In this document: positions 18,489-27,472 of the stretch, piece after piece
How positions within the stretch are numbered: position 1 is the stretch's first letter
Layout of the letters: the number at the start of each line of letters is the position of its first letter
Source: CAZSLO01 sp964608025
Lineage (GTDB): Bacteria; Chloroflexota; Dehalococcoidia; Lucifugimonadales; CAJWER01
Length of the DNA stretch: 64,000 nucleotides
Reading direction: 5' to 3'
Assembly (NCBI GenBank): GCA_964608025.1
Contig: CAZSLO010000021.1
Location: 1 to 64,000, forward strand
Notes under the pieces: model-generated
Database searches by the model: none
What the model saw: only the letters and a program-made list of their open reading frames with translations
Told to the model about the DNA's origin: nothing
Translations under genes and position numbers: made by a program

Positions 18489-20063
18489 TTACGTAGACGG
18501 ACGTCCACGTCGAAGGGCTCGGCCGGGTAGGGCACCTGTATTTTCACCTTGGTCAACAACGACCTGTCCATTTACGATTACATAATCAATTCCAACTGGG
18601 TAGTGATTAGGATCTCCGAGTTTTGCGTCTGTTTTAACCGTATCTGGATTGAAAATAACTATGTCTGCCTTGAAACCATCCCTCAGCAGACCTCTATCAG
18701 GAATCCCGAGCCTTTGTGCTGGAAAAGATGTCATCTTTCTAATTGCCTCGGGTAGGCGAAGGTGTTTCTCAGCCCTCACGAACTCAGCTAAAACAAGCGG
18801 AAAACATCCATACGTCCTAGGATTTGGATATTCCCCAAACAATATAGCGTCACTGGCGATCATACCGTAAGGATGAGACACGAACGCAGAGAGTGTATGT
18901 GCATTTGTCCCAAGGCCAACCATTGAAACACCCAGGTTTTCCTCAATCATCAAGTCAAACATGGTTTCCCAGGGATCTTGATTACGATCATCTGCAATGT
19001 CGGTCAGCAGACGTCCTTCATATTTCTTATTCTGGGCTTGGGTAAAATTGGTGAGCCAGCTATCATAAAGCGTCTCGAGGGGTATCTCTTTCTTTAGACG
19101 AATACGATCATCGCTATCCTTCAATGCGGCCATTAGACGTTCAGGACCGCCATCCTTGCTCCATTTCGGAAAATTGATCACCAGATGGGTTCCGGAATAC
19201 GGGTAGGTGTAACAGTCAAAAGTAACGTCAAGGCCCTCATCACGTGCATCTTCAACCAGTGATATGTAATCCAGATGGCTACCTTTACCCTGGGCACTCT
19301 GTCTATAGTGAGTCAAATGGACTGGGCATCCACTCTGTCTTCCAATTTCCACTGCTTCCTCGAACGGAGCGAGGTTACTGATCGCACGGAGGTCAGAACG
19401 AGTATGAGTATGGTAAAAACCACCCAATTTGGCAGCTGTTTCACTAAGGGCTACCAGTTCGTCAGTGTCCGCATATGCACCAGGTTCATAGTCCAAGCCA
19501 GTGGACAGTCCCCATGCGCCCTCTTCCATCGACTCCCGAACAATCGCTTTCATATCCTCAATTTCCGAAGGTGTCGCAGGTGTATCGTTCCATCCAACAC
19601 TCCAAATCCTCACTGGATTGTTGCCTAGGATATAGGCAATGTTTATGGCTACACTGTTGTCATATTTCCCAAGGTATTCTGCAACAGTGAGCCAATCAGC
19701 TGGCATAGGGGGATATCCATTTAGGCCAGAATCCAGCCAGATATAGCGATGTAACTCCGATTGGTTCTTGAATGGAGCATGCGAAATTCCGTCAATCCCA
19801 ACTAATTCAGTAGTGACCCCTTGCCTGACCTTCGGATCATGATGTGGGGCACCTAGGATTGTGAGGCCTGCATGCGAGTGAACATCAATAAACCCTGGAC
19901 AAACCACTAGGCCTGATGCATCTATTGTACGAGCCGCATCTATCCCCACAATCTCACCGCGTAGAATCGCAATGCTGCCATTATCTACGATTACCGATGC
20001 TTTGAAACCGGGGCTTCCTGTCCCATCTATAACTAGTCCATTCTTGATAATAAGCTCAGCCAT
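18489..20063 (-). CDS. N-acyl-D-amino-acid deacylase-family amidohydrolase (second copy)
   Basis: The start at 20063 (AELIIKNGLVIDGTG) is chosen because AAGGAG lies about 8 bases upstream; the frame extends 10 codons further without a better site. Metal ligands are in FIDVHSHAG, followed by YHTHTRSD, VHLTHYRQSA and a MIASDAILFGEYPNPRTYG segment that carries the catalytic Asp. It belongs to the same family as the gene at 10095-11690 but differs strongly outside the motifs, so the two probably have different substrates. It is flanked by gamma-glutamyltranspeptidase and a SelA-like PLP enzyme, all leftward with gaps under 60 bases, a likely operon. Confidence 0.9.
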   Translation of the reverse strand: MAELIIKNGLVIDGTGSPGFKASVIVDNGSIAILRGEIVGIDAARTIDASGLVVCPGFIDVHSHAGLTILGAPHHDPKVRQGVTTELVGIDGISHAPFKNQSELHRYIWLDSGLNGYPPMPADWLTVAEYLGKYDNSVAINIAYILGNNPVRIWSVGWNDTPATPSEIEDMKAIVRESMEEGAWGLSTGLDYEPGAYADTDELVALSETAAKLGGFYHTHTRSDLRAISNLAPFEEAVEIGRQSGCPVHLTHYRQSAQGKGSHLDYISLVEDARDEGLDVTFDCYTYPYSGTHLVINFPKWSKDGGPERLMAALKDSDDRIRLKKEIPLETLYDSWLTNFTQAQNKKYEGRLLTDIADDRNQDPWETMFDLMIEENLGVSMVGLGTNAHTLSAFVSHPYGMIASDAILFGEYPNPRTYGCFPLVLAEFVRAEKHLRLPEAIRKMTSFPAQRLGIPDRGLLRDGFKADIVIFNPDTVKTDAKLGDPNHYPVGIDYVIVNGQVVVDQGENTGALPGRALRRGRPST

Positions 20064-20119
20064 GAAATCACTCCTTGACTCACAATCTGACAACTAAGAA
20101 ATAAATTGGAATATAAATA

Positions 20120-21268
20120 TTATTCCGAAGACAGGATCTCCCTAAGACGATTCCCGATAATCTCTTCTTCACCATCGTGCAGGTTCACCGGGACCACTGC
20201 GATCCCACCCTGAGGACCAGCAACACCCACTGAAATTGGCGGATCGCCGTCCATCAATTTTTCTATCACCTCTACCTCTGACAGGTTTGGATGATCTTTA
20301 TCTATAAAGATTAAGGCCCTGGTGTGCCCTGAGGTGGAATTTTCAAGCTCTGGTCTTGCTTCAGACAATTCGGCTCGCACATGGTCAATACCTTGTAATT
20401 TGTCCACAACATATACGCACATTTGACGCCAACCAGCTTGAACAGCAGAATAATCCGTGTCAACAAATAGTTCTAATGCGGTAATCAATCCTGCTATATT
20501 CTCTTTAGAAACCTTTGCAGGTCTCCCAATACCCTGGCTATTTGGTGCCGCGTTCATAACAGCAGCCTCTATAAGGTCCTTTCTTCCACACAAAACACCT
20601 GTGGACTGTGGTCCCATTATTCCTTTGCCGCCGCTAAAACTAACCATATCTGCTCCAGCATTTATATACTTGGTAAGATTTTCCACTGGCGGCAACATAG
20701 CTGCAGCGTCTACGATTACTGGTACCTCATGTGAATGAGCTATCTCAACAACTTTTTCCAATGATAAAGTTCCAGATTTAACAGGCCCAACTATATAGGC
20801 AACTGCCGCGGTTTTCTGATTTATAGCATCCTCAAGTTCCCATGGTTCCGTATTACCTGTATTCCCAATCTCTACTATCTTGGCTCCGGCAGCCCGGAAG
20901 TTACGGTCGTAACTCACCCGTTGCATCCTGTGGATAACTATCTGGTTTGACATTCCTTTGGTATTTGGAAGCTTCCAGACTTTTGCTGGATCTCGACCAG
21001 TTATGCAGGCTGCGGCCTGAAGCAACATTCCTGCACCTGAACCTGCAGTCACTAGCCCTGCTTCAGCTCCCGTGATACGAGCAATCACTTCCCCAGCTTT
21101 AGAATTCAATTCGTGCATATCCACAAAATGCCGGGATGCTTCCTCCATAGCCCTTTTTGCAGGTTCAGGAATTATGCTACCGCCAGCCACGGTAACCCAT
21201 GACCTAGCATTGATTATGGGCTTCACACCAAGACGTTCGTAGAATCCATCCCCTCTGTAGAACTGCAT
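20120..21268 (-). CDS. SelA-like PLP-dependent enzyme (aminotransferase class V / ammonia-lyase type)
   Basis: The 382-residue protein resembles the L-seryl-tRNA selenium transferase family, including sugar-acid ammonia lyases such as DgaE. The PLP lysine is K215 in MVSFSGGKGIMGPQSTGVLCG and the pyridine-binding Asp is D187 in VPVIVDAAA. The opening LGVKPIINARSWVTVAGGS is also typical. It lacks the N-terminal tRNA-binding region of true SelA, so selenocysteine synthesis is unlikely. Beta-elimination or racemisation of a D-amino acid or amino sugar acid would fit its place upstream of a D-aminoacylase. GGAG sits about 8 bases before the ATG. Confidence 0.85.
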   Translation of the reverse strand: MQFYRGDGFYERLGVKPIINARSWVTVAGGSIIPEPAKRAMEEASRHFVDMHELNSKAGEVIARITGAEAGLVTAGSGAGMLLQAAACITGRDPAKVWKLPNTKGMSNQIVIHRMQRVSYDRNFRAAGAKIVEIGNTGNTEPWELEDAINQKTAAVAYIVGPVKSGTLSLEKVVEIAHSHEVPVIVDAAAMLPPVENLTKYINAGADMVSFSGGKGIMGPQSTGVLCGRKDLIEAAVMNAAPNSQGIGRPAKVSKENIAGLITALELFVDTDYSAVQAGWRQMCVYVVDKLQGIDHVRAELSEARPELENSTSGHTRALIFIDKDHPNLSEVEVIEKLMDGDPPISVGVAGPQGGIAVVPVNLHDGEEEIIGNRLREILSSE

Positions 21269-21440
21269 ATAAATAATCTCCTATCATTGATTGCGGGAGT
21301 TTAAATGTGGTTTAGTGACCTGTCAACGAAGCTCTTTGATACACTACCAGAACCAATGTCAGTATTGCATCTGAATTGGCTTCTACAACAAAACTGCGAA
21401 TACTTGGACTTGATAGTAGATACCTCATATATACAATTAA

Positions 21441-22175
21441 TTGAGAGGTTCTCTAATCACTAACTTACAAGAAATAGATGCACTAACTTTCGACGTTTTC
21501 GGTACCGTTGTTGATTGGAGAACAAGCATAGCTTCGGAAGGAGAACAACTCGCGTTCAAAAAAGGAATAAAAGGTGTGGACTGGTTCGCGTTTTCTGATG
21601 CTTGGAGAAGAGGATATACTCCCGCAATGGATCGAGTGCGTAAAGGTGAACTTCCATGGACTACTATCGATAACTTGCACCGGATAATATTGGATCCACT
21701 TTTGGAACAATTCAACATCGTCGGACTGACGGAGGATGAAAAGAAAGATTTTAACCGGGCATGGCACCGGTTAACCCCATGGCCCGATGCGGTCACAGGA
21801 CTAAGGCGACTACGTTCCAAGTTCATTATAGCTCCGTTATCCAACGGAAATATGTCCCTCCTTACAAACATGGCTAAATATTCTAGACTGCCGTGGGATT
21901 GTATCCTGTCCGCCGAATTATCCAGGCACTACAAACCTGATCCAGAAGTTTATCAAACAGCCGCGGATCTCCTCGGATTGCCTACCGAACGTGTAATGAT
22001 GGTCGCTGCACATCCGTTCGATTTAAAAGCGGCTGAGGCAGTAGGGATGCGGGCATCATACGTTTCTAGGCCCCTGGAATTTGGCTCAGATAATCCTCCA
22101 AAAGACCCTCCTATTAAAGACTTCGATGTGTATGCAACTGACTTCCAAGATTTGGCAGATCAGCTATTATGCTGA
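21441..22175 (+). CDS. HAD-superfamily hydrolase (haloacid dehalogenase type II-like)
   Basis: Motif I is LTFDVFGTVVDW with D18 as nucleophile; motif II is LSNG; the conserved lysine is in HYKPDPEVYQ; motif III is MVAAHPFDLKAAEAVGM. This order matches (S)-2-haloacid dehalogenases and relatives, which include phosphatases. The usual aspartates that hold magnesium in phosphatases are not clear in motif III (AAHPFD), closer to dehalogenases. A TAA stop lies directly before the TTG at 21441, which is the only standard start codon near the family N-terminus, and no good Shine-Dalgarno precedes it, so the start is uncertain. Confidence 0.85.
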   Translation: MRGSLITNLQEIDALTFDVFGTVVDWRTSIASEGEQLAFKKGIKGVDWFAFSDAWRRGYTPAMDRVRKGELPWTTIDNLHRIILDPLLEQFNIVGLTEDEKKDFNRAWHRLTPWPDAVTGLRRLRSKFIIAPLSNGNMSLLTNMAKYSRLPWDCILSAELSRHYKPDPEVYQTAADLLGLPTERVMMVAAHPFDLKAAEAVGMRASYVSRPLEFGSDNPPKDPPIKDFDVYATDFQDLADQLLC

Positions 22176-22304
22176 GTTGTGCATTCTCACCAGATTATCA
22201 AGATTTTGAACTCACATAAGTATCGATAATCCTAATGCACATTAAAAACTCAAGGGCATCTACACCTGTTTCGATTAAAAGATAAAGGAGCATGGAATAA
22301 CAAA

Positions 22305-23195
22305 ATGAACTACTCGATAGGAAACGAGAGATATGCCCTGGACCCGGAGTGGGGTCAACTTCCAAAAGGTTACGAATTCCGGCAAGTCGCTGGGGTCGCT
22401 GTCGATTCCTCAGACAACGTATACGTCTTCAACCGAAGTGAGCACATGTTGATGGTTTTCGATAAGGAAGGTCACCTCGTAAAGGTCTGGGACCGGAAAT
22501 TCGCTCAACCCCACGGTACCCACGTCGACAATGACGGAAACGTGTACCTCGTAGACCGGGATACACATCTTGTAGAAAAATTCAGCCCAGACGAAGAACT
22601 CCTGCTTACTCTAGGGAACAAGAACACCCCATCAGATACCGGCGATGTTCGTGACGGTTGGCTTGTAGAAAGGCCCGGTGAACCCCATAACATGCCCACG
22701 GGGGTAGCTACTTCTGTTAACGGTGACATATTTGTTTCAGACGGATATGGGAATTGTAGGGTCCATAAATTTAACTCAGAAGGACAACTCCTTGAGTCCT
22801 GGGGAGTACCCGGAACCGACAAGCCTGGAGAGTACCACCTTCCACACGGCATAGGGATAGACCCACTAGGCCGTGTGCTCATATGCGACAGGGAAAACCA
22901 TCGAATACAGGTCATAAGCCAAGAAGGAAATCATATTGCCATCTGGACCGGGTTCAGGCAACCAACCTCCGTTGCATTTGACTATGAAGAACGGATTTAT
23001 GTGGCAGAACTTCAATCCAGGTTATCTATCATTGACTACAACGGGAACATCATATCTCGTTGGGGAGGTGAAGAAAGTCGGGATCCAGGTAAGTTTGTCG
23101 CCCCGCACTGTGTGGCAGTGGACTCAAAAGGTGACGTATATGTCGGTGAAGTATTAGAGGGAATGCGCATTCAAAAATTTGTGCGCGGGGGATGA
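22305..23195 (+). CDS. NHL-repeat six-bladed beta-propeller protein
   Basis: The protein carries repeated NHL-type blades: VAVDSSDNVYVFNRSEHMLMVFDKEG, THVDNDGNVYLVDRDTHLVEKF, VATSVNGDIFVSDGYGNCRVHKF and GIGIDPLGRVLICDRENHRIQV (given here in shortened form by position: about residues 30-55, 65-90, 125-150 and 175-200). The fold is that of NHL proteins and peptidyl-hydroxyglycine amidating lyases. No signal peptide is visible, so it should be cytoplasmic; catalytic activity cannot be claimed. AAGGAG ends 14 bases before the ATG, with a tiny ATG-GAA-TAA in between. The next gene overlaps its stop by 4 bases. Confidence 0.85.
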   Translation: MNYSIGNERYALDPEWGQLPKGYEFRQVAGVAVDSSDNVYVFNRSEHMLMVFDKEGHLVKVWDRKFAQPHGTHVDNDGNVYLVDRDTHLVEKFSPDEELLLTLGNKNTPSDTGDVRDGWLVERPGEPHNMPTGVATSVNGDIFVSDGYGNCRVHKFNSEGQLLESWGVPGTDKPGEYHLPHGIGIDPLGRVLICDRENHRIQVISQEGNHIAIWTGFRQPTSVAFDYEERIYVAELQSRLSIIDYNGNIISRWGGEESRDPGKFVAPHCVAVDSKGDVYVGEVLEGMRIQKFVRGG

Positions 23196-23797
23196 TCATG
23201 GATATATTAGAAGCCATACACACTCAGCGAGCGGTTAGACGATTCAAACCTGACCCAGTTCCCCAAGATGCAATCACTCAGGTTATAGACTCTGCTATAA
23301 GAGCACCGAGTGGTGGAAATCGCCAGCATTGGAGCTTTGTTGTTATCCAAAATCCTACGCTTCGGAGTCAAATAGGACAACTGTACAAGGCTGCATGGGA
23401 CGCAGGCGATATATCAAGATTCACGCATGACACCAATCCAGATATAGCTCGGGTATATCAATCAGCTCAATATCTGGCTGAACGAATGGGCGAGGCTCCT
23501 GTTTTGATTATCCCATGTGTAGAAACCGGAAGGCGGGGGCCTTCTTTCACAACCGGCGCATCTATATATCCGGCTGTTCAAAATCTTATGCTGTCTGCAC
23601 GTGCTTTAGGATTAGGCACAGTGATTACAACCATACACCTGGGACGGGAAAAGGAAATCAAGGAACTGGTCGGTATCCCCGAAAACGTGGCAACTGCCGC
23701 ACTCGTTCCTATGGGCTATCCAGAGTCAGATAAAGCATTCGGCCCTGGCAGACGTAGGGCTGCTTCAGAAGTTACTTACGTAGACCGCTGGGGTTGA
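23192..23797 (+). CDS. Nitroreductase-family FMN oxidoreductase
   Basis: The 201-residue protein has the family start ILEAIHTQRAVRRFKPDPVP, the FMN-binding RAPSGGNRQHWSFVVIQ and the later GLGTVITTIHLG segment. Such enzymes use FMN and NAD(P)H to reduce nitro groups, quinones or related electrophiles. Its first ATG overlaps the upstream stop (ATGA), but the GGGGG at 23187-23191 is better spaced from the second ATG at 23198, so the protein may begin there. Translational coupling to the NHL propeller suggests a shared role that is not known. Confidence 0.9.
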   Translation: MIMDILEAIHTQRAVRRFKPDPVPQDAITQVIDSAIRAPSGGNRQHWSFVVIQNPTLRSQIGQLYKAAWDAGDISRFTHDTNPDIARVYQSAQYLAERMGEAPVLIIPCVETGRRGPSFTTGASIYPAVQNLMLSARALGLGTVITTIHLGREKEIKELVGIPENVATAALVPMGYPESDKAFGPGRRRAASEVTYVDRWG

Positions 23798-23911
23798 TTT
23801 CTATATATAAGTATCAGACATACCCCAAATCTTAGAATTATTGAATCCCAGTCATTTATTTACAAGTGTAATTCAAACACTGGGTCTGTAACACAATACC
23901 CGAAGTTGTTT

Positions 23912-26900
23912 CTAGAGTTCTCCTAATCTTAGTATCCTATGGACTGAAATCCGGTGGATCAACCATATGATCCCGAAAGTGATCATGGCAAAAACCGCCA
24001 ACATAAAGCCGTAGGTAATAAGTAGTGCACTCCAGTTCACTTCAAGAACAAACGGCGGAAGGACCTGTCCGCCCCAATCATCGTGTCCCAAGAATGGCAT
24101 TATTATAGCCCCGAGTCTGCCGCCCATCCAAGTTCCCATTGCCATGCCAACCGCAATCACGAGTGCCTGTTCGAGCCACACCATAGTAATTAACTGACTC
24201 GAAGAAAACCCCACCGTTCTAAGCAATGCAAACTGGAGTTGTCTATTTCTAAACGAAACGTAAGCATGAACTAGGAATCCTATACAACTAAGTATCAATA
24301 CCGCACCAAATGCAATAAAAAGGAGAGCTCTCCAACCCGCCTTTACAAGAGGGTCTACCTGCGATTCAGAAAGGCTCAATGCTCTATCTAATATCGCTGA
24401 TTTGGTGAATCCTCGAACTGCATCGATCTCGTCGATGACAGTTTGCGAAGATTCTTGTTTCCCTGATGTAGAAATCCATACCTCATTTGCATCCAGTGAT
24501 CGAACGGTCGCACCCATGTTTGCATGATTTCGGAGGCTGGCAAGATCTACTATCAAAAAGCGTTCGTCCGGGGTGGTAATAGTTGGGAACAACTCTATAG
24601 TATCCGCAATACGCACTGGTACCCTGTAGCCTCCCACATTAACATCAAATTCATCGCCCTCCATATGACCTGAATAGCGAGTGAAGGATTCGCTCGCTAT
24701 AGCAGGAAGTGGATACCGTTTGTCACCATAAAATATCCCTCTCGGTGAAAGTGCCCTTCCAGCTCCCCAAGAGAAAAGCGCCGACCCAGAGTCTTCCTCG
24801 AATCTCACTCCCGATTCTTGGAGGATATCTGCGACAGAATCTGAGCTGACTTTAAGCACACTCCAGTCAGATGAATCCTCGAAATCTTCCACAACAATCG
24901 TCTGTCCAGCCCAAGTAGTAACGGAGATATCGTCGATAATAATCGAACCAGACTGAAGCCTGCGTTCAGGGTTTGTTTCTTCTAATTTCAAAGAAACGAG
25001 TGTGAGCGGCAGGCTTGCTGCAACATAAGATCGGCCTCCGGTCCTGAGATCAGTATCAAATTCAATCCAATCCGTGGAATCAAGTTGGCCAAGTGTGTAA
25101 GAAGAATAACGATCTCTGTTGTTCTTCATTCTTAGCGTAACTCTAACTGACGGGTGAGGACGATCAGCCTTCAATCTCACTTTTAATGTGGAAGAATCCG
25201 TTGGTAGGGTGATCCCCTCCAGAGGCTTCTCAGGCTTTAGATTGCTAAGTAGATTTACCATAGGTTCCTGGGAGAAATCTTCTCGGAACCACGCTACCTT
25301 GTGAAAAGAATTCGGATCCATACCAAGCATCGTGAAGTTCGCTCCAAACAATTTTGAGAGATCCTGACCATTGTGTCTGAAAACAGGGCTGGCAATCTCT
25401 ACCCCCTCTAGTTCACCATATGCTTCTTCTATAGTAGGCCTTGGAGTAGGCGAAACCATTGGCGTCGGGGTAGGTGTGGGAGTCCGTCCCCACCTCCAAC
25501 GACTTCGACGAGTAACAAGTTGCTCCCGGATTCCTTCAATTCGAATTTCACTTCCGGTTGAATATAGAACCCTTTCCTCAAATGATCTTTCAAGTGTTGC
25601 TCCAAAGCTAGATGCGAATATGCCGAGTCCTGCAGTAAGTATTAGTAATAGTGATAGCCTGGCATAATGGGCAGGATTCCTAGCCATCTGCCATACACCC
25701 AGAACTAATCCAGCCGGAAGCCAAGATGAAAACAAGCGGCTTCCAAGCCTCATGCCTAGAGGGAAGAGTCTTAAAAGAACCATTGCCGAAGCGATTAACA
25801 TCATACCCGGTAATGCCAATAACAACTGGTTTACCGCCATGTCTCCAAATAATTCAGTGGCAACTACGGAACCTTGCTCTGTGAGTTGTTGAAATAAAAA
25901 GAGGCTGACCAAAAGTAAAACAACATCCAGGTAATATCTCTGGAAAGCCGGCTGATCTGAGGGGCGCGCAGACTGTTGACGTTGCTTGGTTACACTTATC
26001 CTAGACGCTTGCACAGCCGGTATTATGAGTGCAATGAAACTAAGTACCCCACCGGCTACACTCATCCCGTAAGTAAGCGGTGACAAAGTCGTGATTAGCC
26101 TTGATCCACCTGTCAGGTCTGAAAAAGCCGGAGTGTATCCAAGCATGCTGATGCTTACCGAGGCAAGAATAGGTCCTACTACAATGGCAATAGCCGATAT
26201 TGTCAGGCCTTCCAGAACAAAAACCGTCAGTACCTGAGGGGAATTCGCTCCTCGGCTTCGAAGCAATGCAACTTCCCCTCTACGTTCATCTACGGTCAGG
26301 GAAGCTAGGGTAGCAACGTAGTAGAGAATAACAAAAGCTATGAGTATAAGGACGACAAACATCGGCAGCTTGCTAAAAAAGAGCCGCCGGTCATAGTTTG
26401 ACAAGGAAGTGTGTAGGTTGGTTTCCTGTCGATATGTTGGCACAGTTGACACCAACACACTGTTCAAAGCCTTAATATCAAATAGGGTCTCAGCTGCATT
26501 CGAAGCGTTTATACGATCATCATCAATCGACAAGAGCCATGCATATGTCGTATCCATTCTTACAAAAGCAGAACCTAGGACATCAAAATATGCAGATTCT
26601 GCTACATGGAACGGCATGGTACGAAAACTAGGCCCGGTAGCCGCGTTCAACACAGCATCTTCAAGATACCAGTATTCACCTCCGGGCTCATTGCGTTCAA
26701 AAAGGCCCGAAATAACCACAATCACACTAGGAGTCATATCGTCCCAGTGAGGTATTGCAGCAATCCGATCAGCTACCCCCATTCCAAATAACTGAGCCGC
26801 CTCTACCGGAACCATAGCTTCAATCTCTAAGGTTTGTCCCGGGTTATTAATCGGGTTGCTTCTTGGCTTACGTCCATCAGTGATGGAAATGTGACTATCA

Positions 26901-27319
26901 AGTAAGGGGAGGTGGGCGAAATACCCTCGAGCATCATCATCGCCTGCCCCCATTTCATTGCCAATCTCGGCAAGGAAAAATGTTGGGGACTTAATAGCCG
27001 TATGCCTCTCCTTAACTAGCCATTCCACACGATCGGCTACTACTGCATTTACGAGGTCTCCAATTCGGGCTTGTTCCTGCCGATCTGTCGGGCCTTTATC
27101 GCCCTGCATAAGAATATCAATCTGGCGTGTGGTTAGCTTGGCAAGTGTCATCCTCAAGGCTACTTCCCGCAAAGCATCAAAATACACAACGGTGCCAGCC
27201 ATTATTGAAGATGCCAGTAGCACACCTAGGATTACTGACGATAGGAGACGCCAACTTGACAGGCTTCGCTTAAATACAAGCTGCCAAGCCGAGGCTATTT
27301 TTAGTATAAACCCGTTCAT
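23912..27319 (-). CDS. Giant FtsX/MacB-type ABC transporter permease
   Basis: The 1135-residue protein holds two FtsX domains with a large extracytoplasmic part. The first membrane helix is near residues 25-45, a three-helix FtsX bundle lies near 335-440, a middle set of helices near 470-590, and a final FtsX bundle near 1010-1125. Residues about 605-630 are a Thr-Pro repeat linker (TPTPTPTP). Residues about 700-830 contain a beta-rich stretch with IIIDDISVTTW and VVEDFEDSSDW that looks like a carbohydrate-binding jelly-roll. Such permeases move lipids, lipoproteins or peptides across or out of the membrane with an ATPase; none is adjacent. It is a paralogue of the gene at 27473-31162. Confidence 0.87.
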   Translation of the reverse strand: MNGFILKIASAWQLVFKRSLSSWRLLSSVILGVLLASSIMAGTVVYFDALREVALRMTLAKLTTRQIDILMQGDKGPTDRQEQARIGDLVNAVVADRVEWLVKERHTAIKSPTFFLAEIGNEMGAGDDDARGYFAHLPLLDSHISITDGRKPRSNPINNPGQTLEIEAMVPVEAAQLFGMGVADRIAAIPHWDDMTPSVIVVISGLFERNEPGGEYWYLEDAVLNAATGPSFRTMPFHVAESAYFDVLGSAFVRMDTTYAWLLSIDDDRINASNAAETLFDIKALNSVLVSTVPTYRQETNLHTSLSNYDRRLFFSKLPMFVVLILIAFVILYYVATLASLTVDERRGEVALLRSRGANSPQVLTVFVLEGLTISAIAIVVGPILASVSISMLGYTPAFSDLTGGSRLITTLSPLTYGMSVAGGVLSFIALIIPAVQASRISVTKQRQQSARPSDQPAFQRYYLDVVLLLVSLFLFQQLTEQGSVVATELFGDMAVNQLLLALPGMMLIASAMVLLRLFPLGMRLGSRLFSSWLPAGLVLGVWQMARNPAHYARLSLLLILTAGLGIFASSFGATLERSFEERVLYSTGSEIRIEGIREQLVTRRSRWRWGRTPTPTPTPMVSPTPRPTIEEAYGELEGVEIASPVFRHNGQDLSKLFGANFTMLGMDPNSFHKVAWFREDFSQEPMVNLLSNLKPEKPLEGITLPTDSSTLKVRLKADRPHPSVRVTLRMKNNRDRYSSYTLGQLDSTDWIEFDTDLRTGGRSYVAASLPLTLVSLKLEETNPERRLQSGSIIIDDISVTTWAGQTIVVEDFEDSSDWSVLKVSSDSVADILQESGVRFEEDSGSALFSWGAGRALSPRGIFYGDKRYPLPAIASESFTRYSGHMEGDEFDVNVGGYRVPVRIADTIELFPTITTPDERFLIVDLASLRNHANMGATVRSLDANEVWISTSGKQESSQTVIDEIDAVRGFTKSAILDRALSLSESQVDPLVKAGWRALLFIAFGAVLILSCIGFLVHAYVSFRNRQLQFALLRTVGFSSSQLITMVWLEQALVIAVGMAMGTWMGGRLGAIIMPFLGHDDWGGQVLPPFVLEVNWSALLITYGFMLAVFAMITFGIIWLIHRISVHRILRLGEL

Positions 27320-27472
27320 GTCAAGCTATCTCCATAAATCTCGATATGGCCTTGAGACTATGATATCCCCGAAACATTATTATCACCAACGAAGATTTCA
27401 AATTTTTTATCACTGCCGGTTCTTTATTCATTTATGAGAGGGTAACTTAGGAACCGAATCTTCTTACCAGAT

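Noticed and set aside
23847..23884. A CCCAGT/ACTGGG pair between the convergent nitroreductase and permease genes as a terminator
   Set aside because: The stem has only six pairs with a 26-base loop and no T-tract.
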